NCBI RefSeq assembly: GCF_000402035.1
Contig: NC_021289.1
Coordinates: forward strand, 434,001-498,000
Length of the DNA stretch: 64,000 nt
Reading direction: 5' to 3'
Origin: Caballeronia insecticola
GTDB taxonomy: Bacteria; Pseudomonadota; Gammaproteobacteria; Burkholderiales; Burkholderiaceae
How positions within the stretch are numbered: the first letter of the stretch is position 1; the number at the start of each line of letters is the position of its first letter. Of this stretch, positions 26,301 to 36,801 are shown piece by piece. The notes under the pieces were generated by a model. The model did not search any database. It saw nothing but the letters and a program-made list of their open reading frames with translations, and was not told the DNA's origin. The position numbers were made by a program, and so were the translations under genes.

Positions 26301-26719
26301 CGCGTCAACATTCTTAGCGAATTTCTTAGCGAATTCTTTAGCCATTCCCAATAGTTGAGCGCGTCGATGGGGCGCGCTCGCTAAGGAATTGGATTCGGGC
26401 ATCAAAGAACGCTTGGCGGAATGTCGTCAAGCGGACTAACAGCGCGCGTCGCAAAAAAATCCGCAAATGATGTTCTCGCAAACGTTAAGCAGCCGTTTTG
26501 CATTACCAATAAAGTCAACGCTCACCAATTGCCAAGCGTTGAAGCAGAATGTCTGAACGCCCAAACACCATATGGCAGGATCATAAGAAGTTAGGGAATC
26601 GCTCTTTGTCCGCGCCTGAAAGCACATCGACATTTTTTTAGTCATGGCCTAATCGAATATCCGATGCCAGTTTGCCGAAACCCCTAAACGGAATTTAAAT
26701 GCGACGTCTGGAAGGCAAC
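26301..26719. other. AT-richer non-coding stretch
   Basis: About 420 bp without a convincing gene. It opens with three TTAGCGAATT-like direct repeats (26314-26343), then a weak hairpin (GAGCGCG/CGCGCTC, 26357-26379). The part from 26440 to 26700 is clearly poorer in GC than its surroundings. A 69-codon minus-strand frame (26436-26645) has no convincing ribosome site. It may be a remnant of foreign or decayed DNA. Confidence 0.4.
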
Positions 26720-26989
26720 ATGCGCAGCAAACTGATCGGAGGCACGGCGAGAGCGGAAATCGATCCGCAGATCATGGAGTTCGTGTCGAAGCATGCGTGT
26801 GCCAGAAAGCCGCTCATGAATTTGCGCGTGGGCATCAAGAACGAACTCGGCGAAGTGTACAGGCTGATTCTCGCCGACGGCATCATCGAAATGATCAGGG
26901 CGGACAAGTTCCTCATGAGCCTCGGTTGCGTCGAGGAAGTCACCGACGAATTCGATCTCGTCTTTCGCGTGCCTGCGGTCCGGCGTTAA
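26720..26989 (+). CDS. Small protein of unknown function
   Basis: An 89-residue protein I do not recognise, mixed alpha/beta in character: MRSKLIGGTARAEIDPQIME, then a segment with VGIKNELGEVYRLILADGII. The ATG at 26720 has GGAAGG 5 bp before it; an ATG 21 bp upstream at 26699 is the alternative. Its stop overlaps that of the convergent acetyltransferase gene by 3 bp. No signal peptide or membrane helix is visible, so it is presumably cytoplasmic. Confidence 0.6.
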   Translation: MRSKLIGGTARAEIDPQIMEFVSKHACARKPLMNLRVGIKNELGEVYRLILADGIIEMIRADKFLMSLGCVEEVTDEFDLVFRVPAVRR

Positions 26990-27510
26990 GCCGCGCCGGT
27001 TGTATCGAACGGGAGCGTCATCGACACCGAATCGTGATACGTTCCGTCGATCTTCAGCGCACGCGGTTCGCGCGCAAATTCGACGAATCCCGCCGCGCCA
27101 TAAAGCCTCATTGCCGCCGTATTGTCCGGCGCGACTTCCAGCTTGACTTCATCGACAACGCCGCGCGCGTGTTCCAGCACGCAATCGAGCAGCGCGGCGG
27201 CCAGTCCCGTGCCTCGTGCGGAAGGGCGAACATACATGCCCCAGAGAATTCCCTTGTGTTTCATCTTCGCGCCCGGCGGAACCTGAAGACCGGCCACGCC
27301 AGCGAGCGTTCCGTCGTTGGAAAAGCCGCCGAACACCGCATGATCCGTTATGCGCGCGCGAAACCATTCGAGTGGCCGATCGCGTTCGTCTTCATAGGAC
27401 GCGCCGAAGGCAGCGGGATAGCGTTGCAAGCCTTCGAGCCGGACGTCGCGGAAAACGATTGCGTCTTCGGGCGTGAGACGGCGCAGCGAGAATGCGGATG
27501 TGTTCGGCAT
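26986..27510 (-). CDS. GNAT-family N-acetyltransferase
   Basis: A 174-residue acetyl-CoA-dependent transferase. The acetyl-CoA-binding motif A region is ILWGMYVRPSARGTGLAAAL, and motif B follows with NTAAMRLYGAAGFVEFARE. The acceptor cannot be deduced. It is a single gene, convergent with the small protein at 26720 and overlapping its stop codon. Confidence 0.88.
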   Translation of the reverse strand: MPNTSAFSLRRLTPEDAIVFRDVRLEGLQRYPAAFGASYEDERDRPLEWFRARITDHAVFGGFSNDGTLAGVAGLQVPPGAKMKHKGILWGMYVRPSARGTGLAAALLDCVLEHARGVVDEVKLEVAPDNTAAMRLYGAAGFVEFAREPRALKIDGTYHDSVSMTLPFDTTGAA

Positions 27511-27819
27511 GAAGCTGTCGATCGGTTTGGCAGGAACGCCAATGATAGCCGCATGCGCGTTGGCCTAAAAATTCACGGTCGCGATGGCATCGACCAACGT
27601 GCACACGAACACGTGCCAGTCCAGATCCTCATGACGGAGATCGGAAATAAGTTCTCGAACATCCCGGCGAGCGTGGTTTCTTGGATTTTTGATCGAAAGA
27701 AAGCACGCTCATCATCAGCGGGCTTTGTTACGTACACGCTTTACAAAGCGGGAAATTTCCAATATTGCTTCCGCTTGAGGGTCTTTGAATTCAGGCCTGA
27801 ACGCGTTGAAGGTGCAAGC
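27511..27819. promoter_or_regulatory. Regulatory gap before the outer-membrane protein gene
   Basis: About 310 bp with no gene. GCTTTGT (27722-27728) and ACAAAGC (27743-27749) form a perfect 7-bp inverted repeat with a 14-base spacer. It is followed immediately by the palindrome GGAAATTTCC (27751-27760). Either could be an operator of the gene starting at 27820. No convincing -35/-10 pair was found by eye. Confidence 0.35.
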
Positions 27820-28830
27820 ATGGACACGCAAAGAAAGCCGCTAAGGGCACTAAAGCCACTAAAGCCACAACAGCATCGCGCGAAGCAGCACATCGTTTCT
27901 GCCGTCGTTGCCTTGATATCGGCGTTCGGTGCGAACAACGCACAGGCGACCGAAGGCGCGCTTGGCCGGCCCGTCGCGGGAACGAGCGTGCTGTCCGGCG
28001 TGGGCATCGTGCCGGATGAACTGGTGTGGATCGCAAGCCTGCAGACCGTTTATCTCGATGGCTCGATCAGCAGCGGCCGTGAAGTGCCGGTTGCGGGGCA
28101 GCGTTCGCTCGGTCTGAACGGCGAGTTGTCGCTCACGCTCGCGAGCCTGCTGAAAGTGTGGGGTAAATACGGAGGCTGGGACTTCGCGTCAGGCATCACG
28201 CTGCCCTACGTGTGGGAGAAAGTGACCGGCAACTTCGCGGTTGGACAGTTCAACCGCTCGGCGAGCGATCGCACGTCGAATCTCTATGACATGCTCTTCA
28301 CGCCGATCGAGGCGGGCTACCATTTCTCGGCCACCGATCACATCGCGCTGTCGTTCAACATCTGGGCGCCGACCGGTCATTACGAAGCCAATGCGCTCGC
28401 CAATCCGAGTCTGAACAACTGGACATTCGTGCCGCAGATCGCCTATACGAAGATCGTGCCGAAGTACGGCCTCGAATTCGATGCAGTCATGGGCTTCCAG
28501 TTCTATACGCGCAACACCGCGACGAACTATCAGAACGCGCCCTTGTTCACGCTCGACGTACTGGGCCTCAAGAAGTTCGCGAACGGCGTGGGCGTGGGCG
28601 TCGTGATGGGCACGGTGCAACAGCTCGGCAACGATAGCGGCCCGACCGCCGACCGTCTCAACGGCTTCGTCGGGCATGATTTCACGGTCGGCCCGATCCT
28701 CACTTACGACACCAAGCTCGACGGCAAGCGACCGCTTTCCGCGAGCGTGCGCTGGGTGCCGTCGGTCGTGAGCGTGAACCGGCTGAAGAGCACGCGAACC
28801 TTCATGGCGACGGCAACGCTCGTGTTCTAA
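27820..28830 (+). CDS. Outer-membrane channel-like protein, phenol/MetA-degradation (SphA) family
   Basis: A 336-residue predicted beta-barrel. After a signal peptide (SAVVALISAFGANNAQA) come alternating amphipathic strands, such as GHYEANALANPSLNNWTFVP and YGLEFDAVMGFQFYTRNTAT, ending in a terminal aromatic residue (ATLVF), typical of outer-membrane proteins. The family is found with aromatic or terpenoid degradation genes and is thought to help hydrophobic substrate uptake, although no such genes are adjacent here. AAGG lies 7 bp before the ATG at 27820. The frame is open far upstream, but that part is antisense to the acetyltransferase and lacks a signal peptide. Confidence 0.78.
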   Translation: MDTQRKPLRALKPLKPQQHRAKQHIVSAVVALISAFGANNAQATEGALGRPVAGTSVLSGVGIVPDELVWIASLQTVYLDGSISSGREVPVAGQRSLGLNGELSLTLASLLKVWGKYGGWDFASGITLPYVWEKVTGNFAVGQFNRSASDRTSNLYDMLFTPIEAGYHFSATDHIALSFNIWAPTGHYEANALANPSLNNWTFVPQIAYTKIVPKYGLEFDAVMGFQFYTRNTATNYQNAPLFTLDVLGLKKFANGVGVGVVMGTVQQLGNDSGPTADRLNGFVGHDFTVGPILTYDTKLDGKRPLSASVRWVPSVVSVNRLKSTRTFMATATLVF

Positions 28831-28843
28831 GGGCGTTTGCCGC

Positions 28844-31438
28844 TTATTCGGCGCCGCCCATCACCCAGCGATAGTACGGATTGCTTCTATCCGCGCTCAT
28901 CACCGTGCCGATATCACGCGTCCACGCAGCGCGATCGCCGCGATACGCATCGAGTCCCGCGCGATAGAACGCATGCAGCGTGCGACGCTCGGCGGCCAGC
29001 GTATCGGCGAATGCGGCATCCGCGCCCGTCAGCGGCGGCTCGCTTTGCAGCGCGAGCAAATGCGCAAGCGTCGACGGAAAATCGCCGCGCCGCACCCACG
29101 GCGCATATTCGATGCGCGGATCGTCGTCGGTGACGGGGCGCGCGTCTTCCGCGTAATAGGCAAGCGCGGAGCGATCCGCGACCCACGTCGCCACGAACGC
29201 TTCCGGCGATGCAATGCCGACTTCACGCAACGCACGCGCAACGTCTGCTTGAGCGAAACGCGCGCGGATACGCGGTACGTCGAGCGGCATCGGCTGCATG
29301 GAACCGACGAGCATCATCTCGTGGAACTCGGTCGTCCATAGCGCCGCATGCGGAAACACCTGCAGGAAGCTTTGAATGAGCGAGCGCGTCTGATCCTCGT
29401 TCTGCGTCGCGAGCGGCAGCCATTGCGCGACGATACCGCGTTGGTTCAGGCGTGTCGCCGCGAGCCGATAAAAGTCCGTCGAATATAGATTGACGACGCC
29501 CGCAGCGGAGGGCGGCGGCGGCTCCAGCGTGATGACATCGTAGTGCGCATCGCGCGAGAGCAGCTCGCGTCTTCCGTCCGCGATACGTATCTCCATGCGC
29601 GGATCGGCGCTCATGCCGAAGTTGCCGTCGAAGCGCGACGACGCACGCACGACCGCGGGCAACAACTCGGCGACGACGCGCGTGTCGAGCGTAGGCCATG
29701 CAAGCAACGCACCGCCGGTGATGCCCGTGCCCAGACCGATCACGAGCGCCGAGCGCGGCTCGCCGCCATGCACGATGAGCGGCGCGAGCGCCTGCAGGCG
29801 CATATAGCGGCGCGAGGTCATCGCATCGCCGGAATTGGAAACGCCTTGAATATAGAGGCGGCGGAAGCGTTGCGCGCCATCGCCCTGCTCGAGCACGGCA
29901 ACCGTGCCGCCCGCGCTTTCCTCGTAGTACGCGAGGCTGCCGCCGTGCGCGTCGCCCAAGCGCGTGCCGAGACGATCAGCGGGCGTGACGAACGCGACGA
30001 TCACCGAGAGCGCCGCAATCGATGCACACGCGACGACGCCCGCCCTGCGCACGATGCTCCCGCTCAACGCCGCCGACAAGCCGATCAATCCCGCCGCGAC
30101 CGCAAGCACGCCGAGCGAGCGCATCAACCCGAGCGACGGCACGAGCACGAAGCCCGCGAACATCGTGCCCGCGATGCCGCCCGCCGTATTGAGCGCGAGC
30201 ACGCGGCCGACATCCGCGCCGATGTTCGAATCCTTATCGGTATGAGCGCCACCATTCGCGGCCATGCGCAACGCAAAGGGAAACGCCGCGCCGAGCAGAA
30301 GTGTCGGCACGAGCACGATCGCGCAGGCGGCGACCGCGAAGCTCGCGCACATCGACGTCAGCAGATTGCCGGTGGCGGCGAGCGCCAGCGCCGACGCATG
30401 TCGTTGCGCGAGCGCGAGCCAGCCGCCCGCGCATGCAACACCGCCGAGCGCGGTAAGACCCGCCGCGCCGATCAGCATGCCGAACGCGCTCCACGGATCG
30501 CGCGCGCGGTCCGCAAAACGCGCGGCGATGGCGCTGCCGAGTGCAAGACCGAAGAGATAAGTTGCGAGCACGATGGAAAACGCAAAGCTGCGCGTGCCGA
30601 TGAATTGCGCGATCGCCTGCGACCACACGACTTCGTAACCCAGCGCGATGCCGCCCGCGACGGCGTAGAGCGCAACTGCCATGCGCGCCGGACCGGCGAA
30701 TGCTTGCGTACGTGGCGCAGCGGCGCCGACGCTGGCCGCAAGACCACGACGCGTGAGCGCCACCGCGACGAGCGCCGCGACCGCATTCAACGCGGCAGCC
30801 GCCAGCGCGCTGCCTTGCACGCCGAGCCAGGGAATCAGCACGAAGGCGGGCAGCAGCGCGCCGGTGATCGCGCCCGCGGTATTGGCGGCATAGAGACGAC
30901 CGCCCGTGCCGCCCACATCATCGCGTGAGGGCGCAAGCGCACGCGTGAGCACCGGCACCGTGCCGCCCATCGCGATGGCAGGCAGGCACACGAGCGCAAG
31001 CGGCAGCGCCCATGCGAGCGGCCCGGCGCTCGCCTGCCACGCGGCGAACCATGCGGCGCTGTGGGCGAGCGCCTGCGTTGCGCCGATGCCGAGCACGAGC
31101 GCCGCAATTTCGAGCGCCGCATACAGCAGCAGAGGCCGCGCGCTGCGATCGGCGAGCTTGCCGAAGAGCCATCCGCCGAGCGCGAGGCCCGCAAAAAAGG
31201 CGCTGATCGCGATGGTGACCGCCTGCACCTCGATCCCCACGACGAGCGTGAGTTGCTTCACCCACAACACCTGATAGATGAGCGCGGCTGTCCCCGATGC
31301 GAACAACAGCAACGCGGGCACGGCGGCCTTTCGTGCGACGGGCGTGTCTTGCGAACGCGCGGCATCGCGTGTCTCGCGGGCCTTGCGCGTGGCTGCGCGG
31401 CGAGTCGATTTCGGATGATCGGCGCTGAGATGGCTCAT
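28844..31438 (-). CDS. Membrane-embedded spermidine-synthase-like fusion protein (MFS-like helices plus aminopropyltransferase fold)
   Basis: An 864-residue two-part protein. The first roughly 520 residues hold some 12-14 hydrophobic helices in MFS order (ALLLFASGTAALIYQVLWVK near the start). The rest is a spermidine-synthase-type Rossmann domain with LGTGITGGALLAW, RIADGRRELLSRD and YDVITLEPP. The acidic catalytic pair of real polyamine synthases is not obvious (LEPPPP where D-x-x-D-P is usual), so the product may not be a polyamine. It is the last gene of the sulfatase unit, 80 bp after the arylsulfatase, with a strong hairpin in the gap. Confidence 0.82.
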   Translation of the reverse strand: MSHLSADHPKSTRRAATRKARETRDAARSQDTPVARKAAVPALLLFASGTAALIYQVLWVKQLTLVVGIEVQAVTIAISAFFAGLALGGWLFGKLADRSARPLLLYAALEIAALVLGIGATQALAHSAAWFAAWQASAGPLAWALPLALVCLPAIAMGGTVPVLTRALAPSRDDVGGTGGRLYAANTAGAITGALLPAFVLIPWLGVQGSALAAAALNAVAALVAVALTRRGLAASVGAAAPRTQAFAGPARMAVALYAVAGGIALGYEVVWSQAIAQFIGTRSFAFSIVLATYLFGLALGSAIAARFADRARDPWSAFGMLIGAAGLTALGGVACAGGWLALAQRHASALALAATGNLLTSMCASFAVAACAIVLVPTLLLGAAFPFALRMAANGGAHTDKDSNIGADVGRVLALNTAGGIAGTMFAGFVLVPSLGLMRSLGVLAVAAGLIGLSAALSGSIVRRAGVVACASIAALSVIVAFVTPADRLGTRLGDAHGGSLAYYEESAGGTVAVLEQGDGAQRFRRLYIQGVSNSGDAMTSRRYMRLQALAPLIVHGGEPRSALVIGLGTGITGGALLAWPTLDTRVVAELLPAVVRASSRFDGNFGMSADPRMEIRIADGRRELLSRDAHYDVITLEPPPPSAAGVVNLYSTDFYRLAATRLNQRGIVAQWLPLATQNEDQTRSLIQSFLQVFPHAALWTTEFHEMMLVGSMQPMPLDVPRIRARFAQADVARALREVGIASPEAFVATWVADRSALAYYAEDARPVTDDDPRIEYAPWVRRGDFPSTLAHLLALQSEPPLTGADAAFADTLAAERRTLHAFYRAGLDAYRGDRAAWTRDIGTVMSADRSNPYYRWVMGGAE

Positions 31439-31466
31439 CGTTGAGTCCGGCTCCTTGTGCGAGAAA

Positions 31467-31494
31467 GCCCGCTGCGTCTTGCGAGGCAGCGGGC
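31467..31494 (-). terminator. Hairpin between arylsulfatase and downstream gene, probable attenuator
   Basis: GCCCGCTGC and GCAGCGGGC form a 9-bp GC-rich stem around a 10-base loop. On the minus strand the stem is followed by TTTCTC, a weak T-tract. It may reduce read-through from the sulfatase into the fusion-protein gene. Confidence 0.55.
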
Positions 31495-31518
31495 GTGGTC
31501 GTCGAACGGATGGGCAGC

Positions 31519-33189
<1,671 letters not shown>

Positions 33190-33235
33190 TGTTACACTCC
33201 TTTCGCGATGCACCCCGCATGCCCCGAAGCAGGCG

Positions 33236-34315
33236 TTACTGCCCTGCGGCGGATGGATAGATCACATTCCAGTCGTCCTTCATGCTCACGACCACCCAGC
33301 CTTTCGCGAGCGCTTCATCCCATGCGCGATCGAGCTTGCCGATCTTCGATTGGCGGTCATAGGCGAACTCGCGCGCTGCATCGTCGTGATGGACGAGCAG
33401 CGCGAGATGCGGCCCCGTTTGCCCGGCGGTGTATTGCAGCATCTGCAGATCGCCGTCCGAGTTGCCGAATGCGAGCACGGGCTTTTTGCCGATGTTGCGA
33501 TAGATGCCCACCGGCTTGCCCGGCCCGTCATCGACGAAATCGAGCTTGGGCTCGCGTATGAGCGTGGGCTTGCCGTCGCGCATCTCGTACTTCACGACCT
33601 GACTTGATCCGATCACCTGTTCGGGCGGAATGCCGTAGACGCGTTCCGCGAATACGCGCATGAATTCGATCGTCCCGCCCGACACGATGAACGTCTTGAA
33701 ACCGTTAGCGCGCAGATACGCGAGCAGCTCCAGTTGCGGCTGATACACGAGTTGCGTGTAGGGCCGATGCAGTGTCGGATGCTTCGCCGACGCGAGCCAT
33801 GCGCGAATCGCGCTGTCGTATTCGTCGACGGTCATGCCGCTGTTCGCGACCGCGATCAGCTTGATCAATTCCTTCTTATGGTCTTCCAGCGCAGCCTGAT
33901 CGTGCGCGGCGAGTGCGAGGAACGCGGGGTTGTCGCGCCATTCGGGATGCTTCGGCGCGGCGGCCCTCACTTCGTCGAGCAGGAACATGAACTGAAAGTA
34001 GAGCGGCTGTTCGCTCCATAGCGTGCCGTCGTTGTCGAACACGGCGATGCGTTCGTCGGGCGGCACGTAAGTGGGCGAGCCTTCACGCGTGACATCGTTC
34101 ACGAACTTGACGATGGCATCGCGCGCGCGGCCCTCGCGCCACGAAGGCAACACCGCGCTGGCAGCGGGCATCGTCTGTGCGGCGGGCGTGCCTGCAACGG
34201 CCGGTGCTTCCTGCGTGCCCGCGCATGCGCCGATGAGCGCCGCGACGACGAGCGTCGTCGCGCAGGCGAGCAGACGCACGCGCTCAGCGCGCCGCGGTAT
34301 CGACGGCCTGCCCAT
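33236..34315 (-). CDS. HAD-superfamily hydrolase, predicted periplasmic lipoprotein
   Basis: A 359-residue HAD protein. The nucleophile motif is VFDNDGTLWSEQ (DxDGT), and the late motif VLAFGNSDGDLQML holds the acidic metal pair. A signal with the lipobox LIGAC suggests membrane attachment facing the periplasm, unusual for HAD enzymes. Likely a phosphatase, substrate unknown. The ATG overlaps the end of the FGE gene by 32 bp, and the sulfatase starts 46 bp after its stop, so it is part of the same unit. A GTG 36 bp inside the frame is an alternative start that would still keep the lipobox. Confidence 0.82.
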   Translation of the reverse strand: MGRPSIPRRAERVRLLACATTLVVAALIGACAGTQEAPAVAGTPAAQTMPAASAVLPSWREGRARDAIVKFVNDVTREGSPTYVPPDERIAVFDNDGTLWSEQPLYFQFMFLLDEVRAAAPKHPEWRDNPAFLALAAHDQAALEDHKKELIKLIAVANSGMTVDEYDSAIRAWLASAKHPTLHRPYTQLVYQPQLELLAYLRANGFKTFIVSGGTIEFMRVFAERVYGIPPEQVIGSSQVVKYEMRDGKPTLIREPKLDFVDDGPGKPVGIYRNIGKKPVLAFGNSDGDLQMLQYTAGQTGPHLALLVHHDDAAREFAYDRQSKIGKLDRAWDEALAKGWVVVSMKDDWNVIYPSAAGQ

Positions 34316-35510
34316 GCGTGCGTTCCCAGACTTGCTTGTCCATCACGAGCCGGAAGCCCAGATGCGACATGCTGTTGTACGGATCGGTGCCGCGCCGCGC
34401 GCTCGGCCGATAGCTCAGGCAATACGCTTCGTTGCAGAGGAACGATCCGCCGCGCGTGACGCGCTTGGGCGCCTGTACGGGCACGCCGGGATCGGCCGGG
34501 TCCCACGAATCGGCGGGACCGCCCGGCTCATTGACGATGCCGCCGACCGCAGCCTCACGCCGGAACTGATCCGCGCGATACCAGTCCGCGACCCATTGCC
34601 AGGCGTTTCCGGTCATGTCGGAGAGGCCGTAGCCGTTGGCCGGGAAGCTACCCACAGGGCTCGTGCCCGCCGCGCCGCCGGCCTTTGCATTGAGCACCGG
34701 AAACGCTTGCGGTTGCTGGCCCTGCCAGACGTTGGCCATCTGCTTGCCTGCGGGCGTGAACTGGTCGCCCCACGCATACGTGGCCTGATCCAGTCCGCCG
34801 CGTGCGGCGAATTCCCATTCGGCTTCGGTCGGCAGGCGCTTGCCGTCCCACTTCGCGTAGGCCTCGGCATCTTCATACGACACTTGCACGACCGGATGAT
34901 CGTCCTTGCCGACGATCGTGCTCGCCGGTCCGGTCGGATGCCGCCAGTCGGCGCCGGGCACGAAGCGCCACCAGCGCGAATAGTCCTGCAACGGCACTTG
35001 CTCCTTCGTGCCGACGAATACCATCGCACCGGCCACGAGCGCGCTGTCGGGCGGGCGCGGCGTGCCGGGCGGCAGTTGCACCTTGAGCGTTTCCCAGTCG
35101 GGTTTCTTTTCGGCGGTAGTGACGTAGCCCGTCGCTTCGACGAACTTGCGGAATTCCGCGTTCGTCACGTGATGTTCGTCCATCCAGAAGCCGTGAAGGC
35201 GGACCTTGTGGGCGGGGCGTTCGTTCGCTTGCGCGAGCTTGCTGTCGCTGCCCATGAGGAATTCGCCGCCGGGCACCCACGCCATGCCTTTGGGGCCTTT
35301 CACGCCGTCGCCGAGGACGATGCGAATTTGCGGCTGCGCAGGCTCCGTCATCGCGCGGCTCACCGCGAAGCCGATAAGCGCGGGACACAGCATGAGCAGC
35401 ACGGCCCACAGACCGATGCGCCGCACGTGCCATGCTCGCCGTCCGTACGACGGGGCCGCCTCGTTCCGCTTGCCTGAGGCCTCGTTGTGTTTCGTCGATC
35501 TGTCGGCCAT
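34284..35510 (-). CDS. Formylglycine-generating enzyme (sulfatase-modifying factor), membrane-anchored
   Basis: A 408-residue SUMF1/FGE-family protein that converts the sulfatase active-site cysteine to formylglycine. The family core shows WVPGGEFLMGS, HHVTNAEFRKFVEATGY, RLPTEAEWEFAARGG and GNAWQWVADWY. The copper-binding cysteine pair of active enzymes is present in RGGSFLCNEAYCLSYR, so it should be catalytically competent. An N-terminal helix (IGLWAVLLMLCPALIGFAV) is either an anchor or an uncleaved signal, which would place the enzyme in the periplasm with its substrate. GGAG before the ATG at 35510 fixes the start. It heads the minus-strand sulfatase unit. Confidence 0.92.
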   Translation of the reverse strand: MADRSTKHNEASGKRNEAAPSYGRRAWHVRRIGLWAVLLMLCPALIGFAVSRAMTEPAQPQIRIVLGDGVKGPKGMAWVPGGEFLMGSDSKLAQANERPAHKVRLHGFWMDEHHVTNAEFRKFVEATGYVTTAEKKPDWETLKVQLPPGTPRPPDSALVAGAMVFVGTKEQVPLQDYSRWWRFVPGADWRHPTGPASTIVGKDDHPVVQVSYEDAEAYAKWDGKRLPTEAEWEFAARGGLDQATYAWGDQFTPAGKQMANVWQGQQPQAFPVLNAKAGGAAGTSPVGSFPANGYGLSDMTGNAWQWVADWYRADQFRREAAVGGIVNEPGGPADSWDPADPGVPVQAPKRVTRGGSFLCNEAYCLSYRPSARRGTDPYNSMSHLGFRLVMDKQVWERTHGQAVDTAAR

Positions 35511-35543
35511 GTGGGTCACTCCGCTTGCGCTTCGACCACTGCT

Positions 35544-35572
35544 GTGACGCTATTCGGTGTCACCAATATACG
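35544..35572 (+). promoter_or_regulatory. Possible promoter of the MoxR/Bat operon
   Basis: GTGACG, 17 bases, TATACG: four of six matches to each sigma-70 hexamer, facing the MoxR gene about 195 bp away. GTGAC and GTCAC (35544-35563) also form a small inverted repeat, and GGTGTCACC is palindromic. The region is shared with the divergent FGE gene. Confidence 0.3.
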
Positions 35573-35767
35573 AAGGCCTACGCGAATTCAATCTTTTTTT
35601 ATGCCCTGTTGCAGCGCGTTCGAAGCCCGCATAATCGCGATGAAACTTGCGTTGCTGCGCGCCGGATATTTCAAGAAAGCGCATCAATACGATGCTTTGA
35701 CGAAAGCGCGCGGCTCCAGTAACTTGTTGCTCACGCGGGCAGACAGCGTCAGGAGGCCGTGCGTCAG

Positions 35768-36769
35768 ATGGACTCAACCATCGGAAACGACATCGAAAAC
35801 GAGCCAGTCATGCGCGATACCATCCGGCGTTTCGAAGCGAGCATCGGGCAGGCCGTGGTCGGGCAGGAAGCGGTCGTGCGGCAGATCCTGATCGCGTTGC
35901 TCGCCGATGGTCACGTCCTGCTCGAAAGCCTGCCGGGACTCGCCAAGACACGCACCGTCAAGGCGATCGCCGCGCGGCTCGCGGCAACCATGAAGCGCAT
36001 CCAGTTCACGCCTGACCTGCTTCCTTCCGACATCACCGGCGGCGAAACGCTGCTGCAATCGGGCACCGAGCGCACGCTCGCATTCCAGCCGGGCCCGATT
36101 TTCGGCAACCTGATTCTCGCGGACGAAATCAATCGCGCGCCCGCCAAAGTGCAATCCGCCTTGCTGGAAGCGATGGAGGAACGGCAGATCTCGGTTGCCG
36201 GCAAGACGCACGTCATGCCCGATCTCTTCCTCGTCATGGCGACGCAAAATCCCATCGAGCAGGAAGGCACTTATCCGCTTCCGGAAGCGCAGATGGACCG
36301 CTTTCTGTTGAAGGTTCTGATCACGTATCCGTCGCCGCAAAGCGAGTGCGAGATGCTGCGTCTTTTGCGGCGCGAAAGCGAAGGCGAACAGGCGAGTTTC
36401 GACACGCTCTCGCAGCAAGACATATTCGGCGCGCGCGAGGCGGCGCGTCGCGTGTCGGTGTCGCCTGCCATCGACGATTACATCGTCTCGCTCGTGAATG
36501 CGACACGGCATGGCGAATCCATCGACGCCGATCTCGCCAGGTGGATCGAAGTCGGTGCGAGCCCGCGCGGCGCGATCGGCCTCGATCGTGCGAGCCGCGT
36601 GCATGCGTGGCTCGAAGAGCGCGAGTTCGTCACGCCCGACGATGTGCGCGCGGTGCTTCATCCGGTGCTGCGTCATCGGCTGTTGTTGTCGTATGACGCG
36701 AACGCGGACAACGTCAGCGCCGACAAGGTAATCGATCGACTGGTGGAGAAAGTGGCCGTGCCGGCGTGA
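35768..36769 (+). CDS. MoxR-family AAA+ ATPase
   Basis: A 333-residue AAA+ chaperone-like ATPase. The Walker A region is degenerate but typical of the family (LESLPGLAKTRTVKAIA), followed by Walker B LILADEINRAP, sensor 1 MATQNPIEQEGTYPLPEAQMDRF and the C-terminal lid. MoxR proteins work with von Willebrand factor A proteins to mature or insert metal cofactors in partner enzymes. Start is uncertain: the ATG at 35768 is 11 bp after GGAGG; an in-frame GTG at 35759 is too close to it. First gene of a six-gene operon. Confidence 0.92.
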   Translation: MDSTIGNDIENEPVMRDTIRRFEASIGQAVVGQEAVVRQILIALLADGHVLLESLPGLAKTRTVKAIAARLAATMKRIQFTPDLLPSDITGGETLLQSGTERTLAFQPGPIFGNLILADEINRAPAKVQSALLEAMEERQISVAGKTHVMPDLFLVMATQNPIEQEGTYPLPEAQMDRFLLKVLITYPSPQSECEMLRLLRRESEGEQASFDTLSQQDIFGAREAARRVSVSPAIDDYIVSLVNATRHGESIDADLARWIEVGASPRGAIGLDRASRVHAWLEEREFVTPDDVRAVLHPVLRHRLLLSYDANADNVSADKVIDRLVEKVAVPA

Positions 36770-36801
36770 TCGTTGATCGCTGATCGCGCAAAGGAGCTTG
36801 A

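Noticed and set aside
26436..26645. 69-codon minus-strand frame in the AT-rich gap
   Set aside because: No convincing ribosome site, promoter or family likeness; Cys/Phe-rich composition looks random.
26797..27819. Long N-terminal extension of the outer-membrane protein
   Set aside because: The extension overlaps the acetyltransferase on the other strand and would bury the signal peptide; the ATG at 27820 has a ribosome site.
29543..30928. Long plus-strand open frame (461 codons)
   Set aside because: It is antisense to the fusion-protein gene, is very rich in Arg/His/Glu as antisense frames of GC-rich genes are, and matches no family.
28844..31438. True spermidine synthase
   Set aside because: Membrane fusion and an altered acidic motif make polyamine synthesis unsafe to assert.
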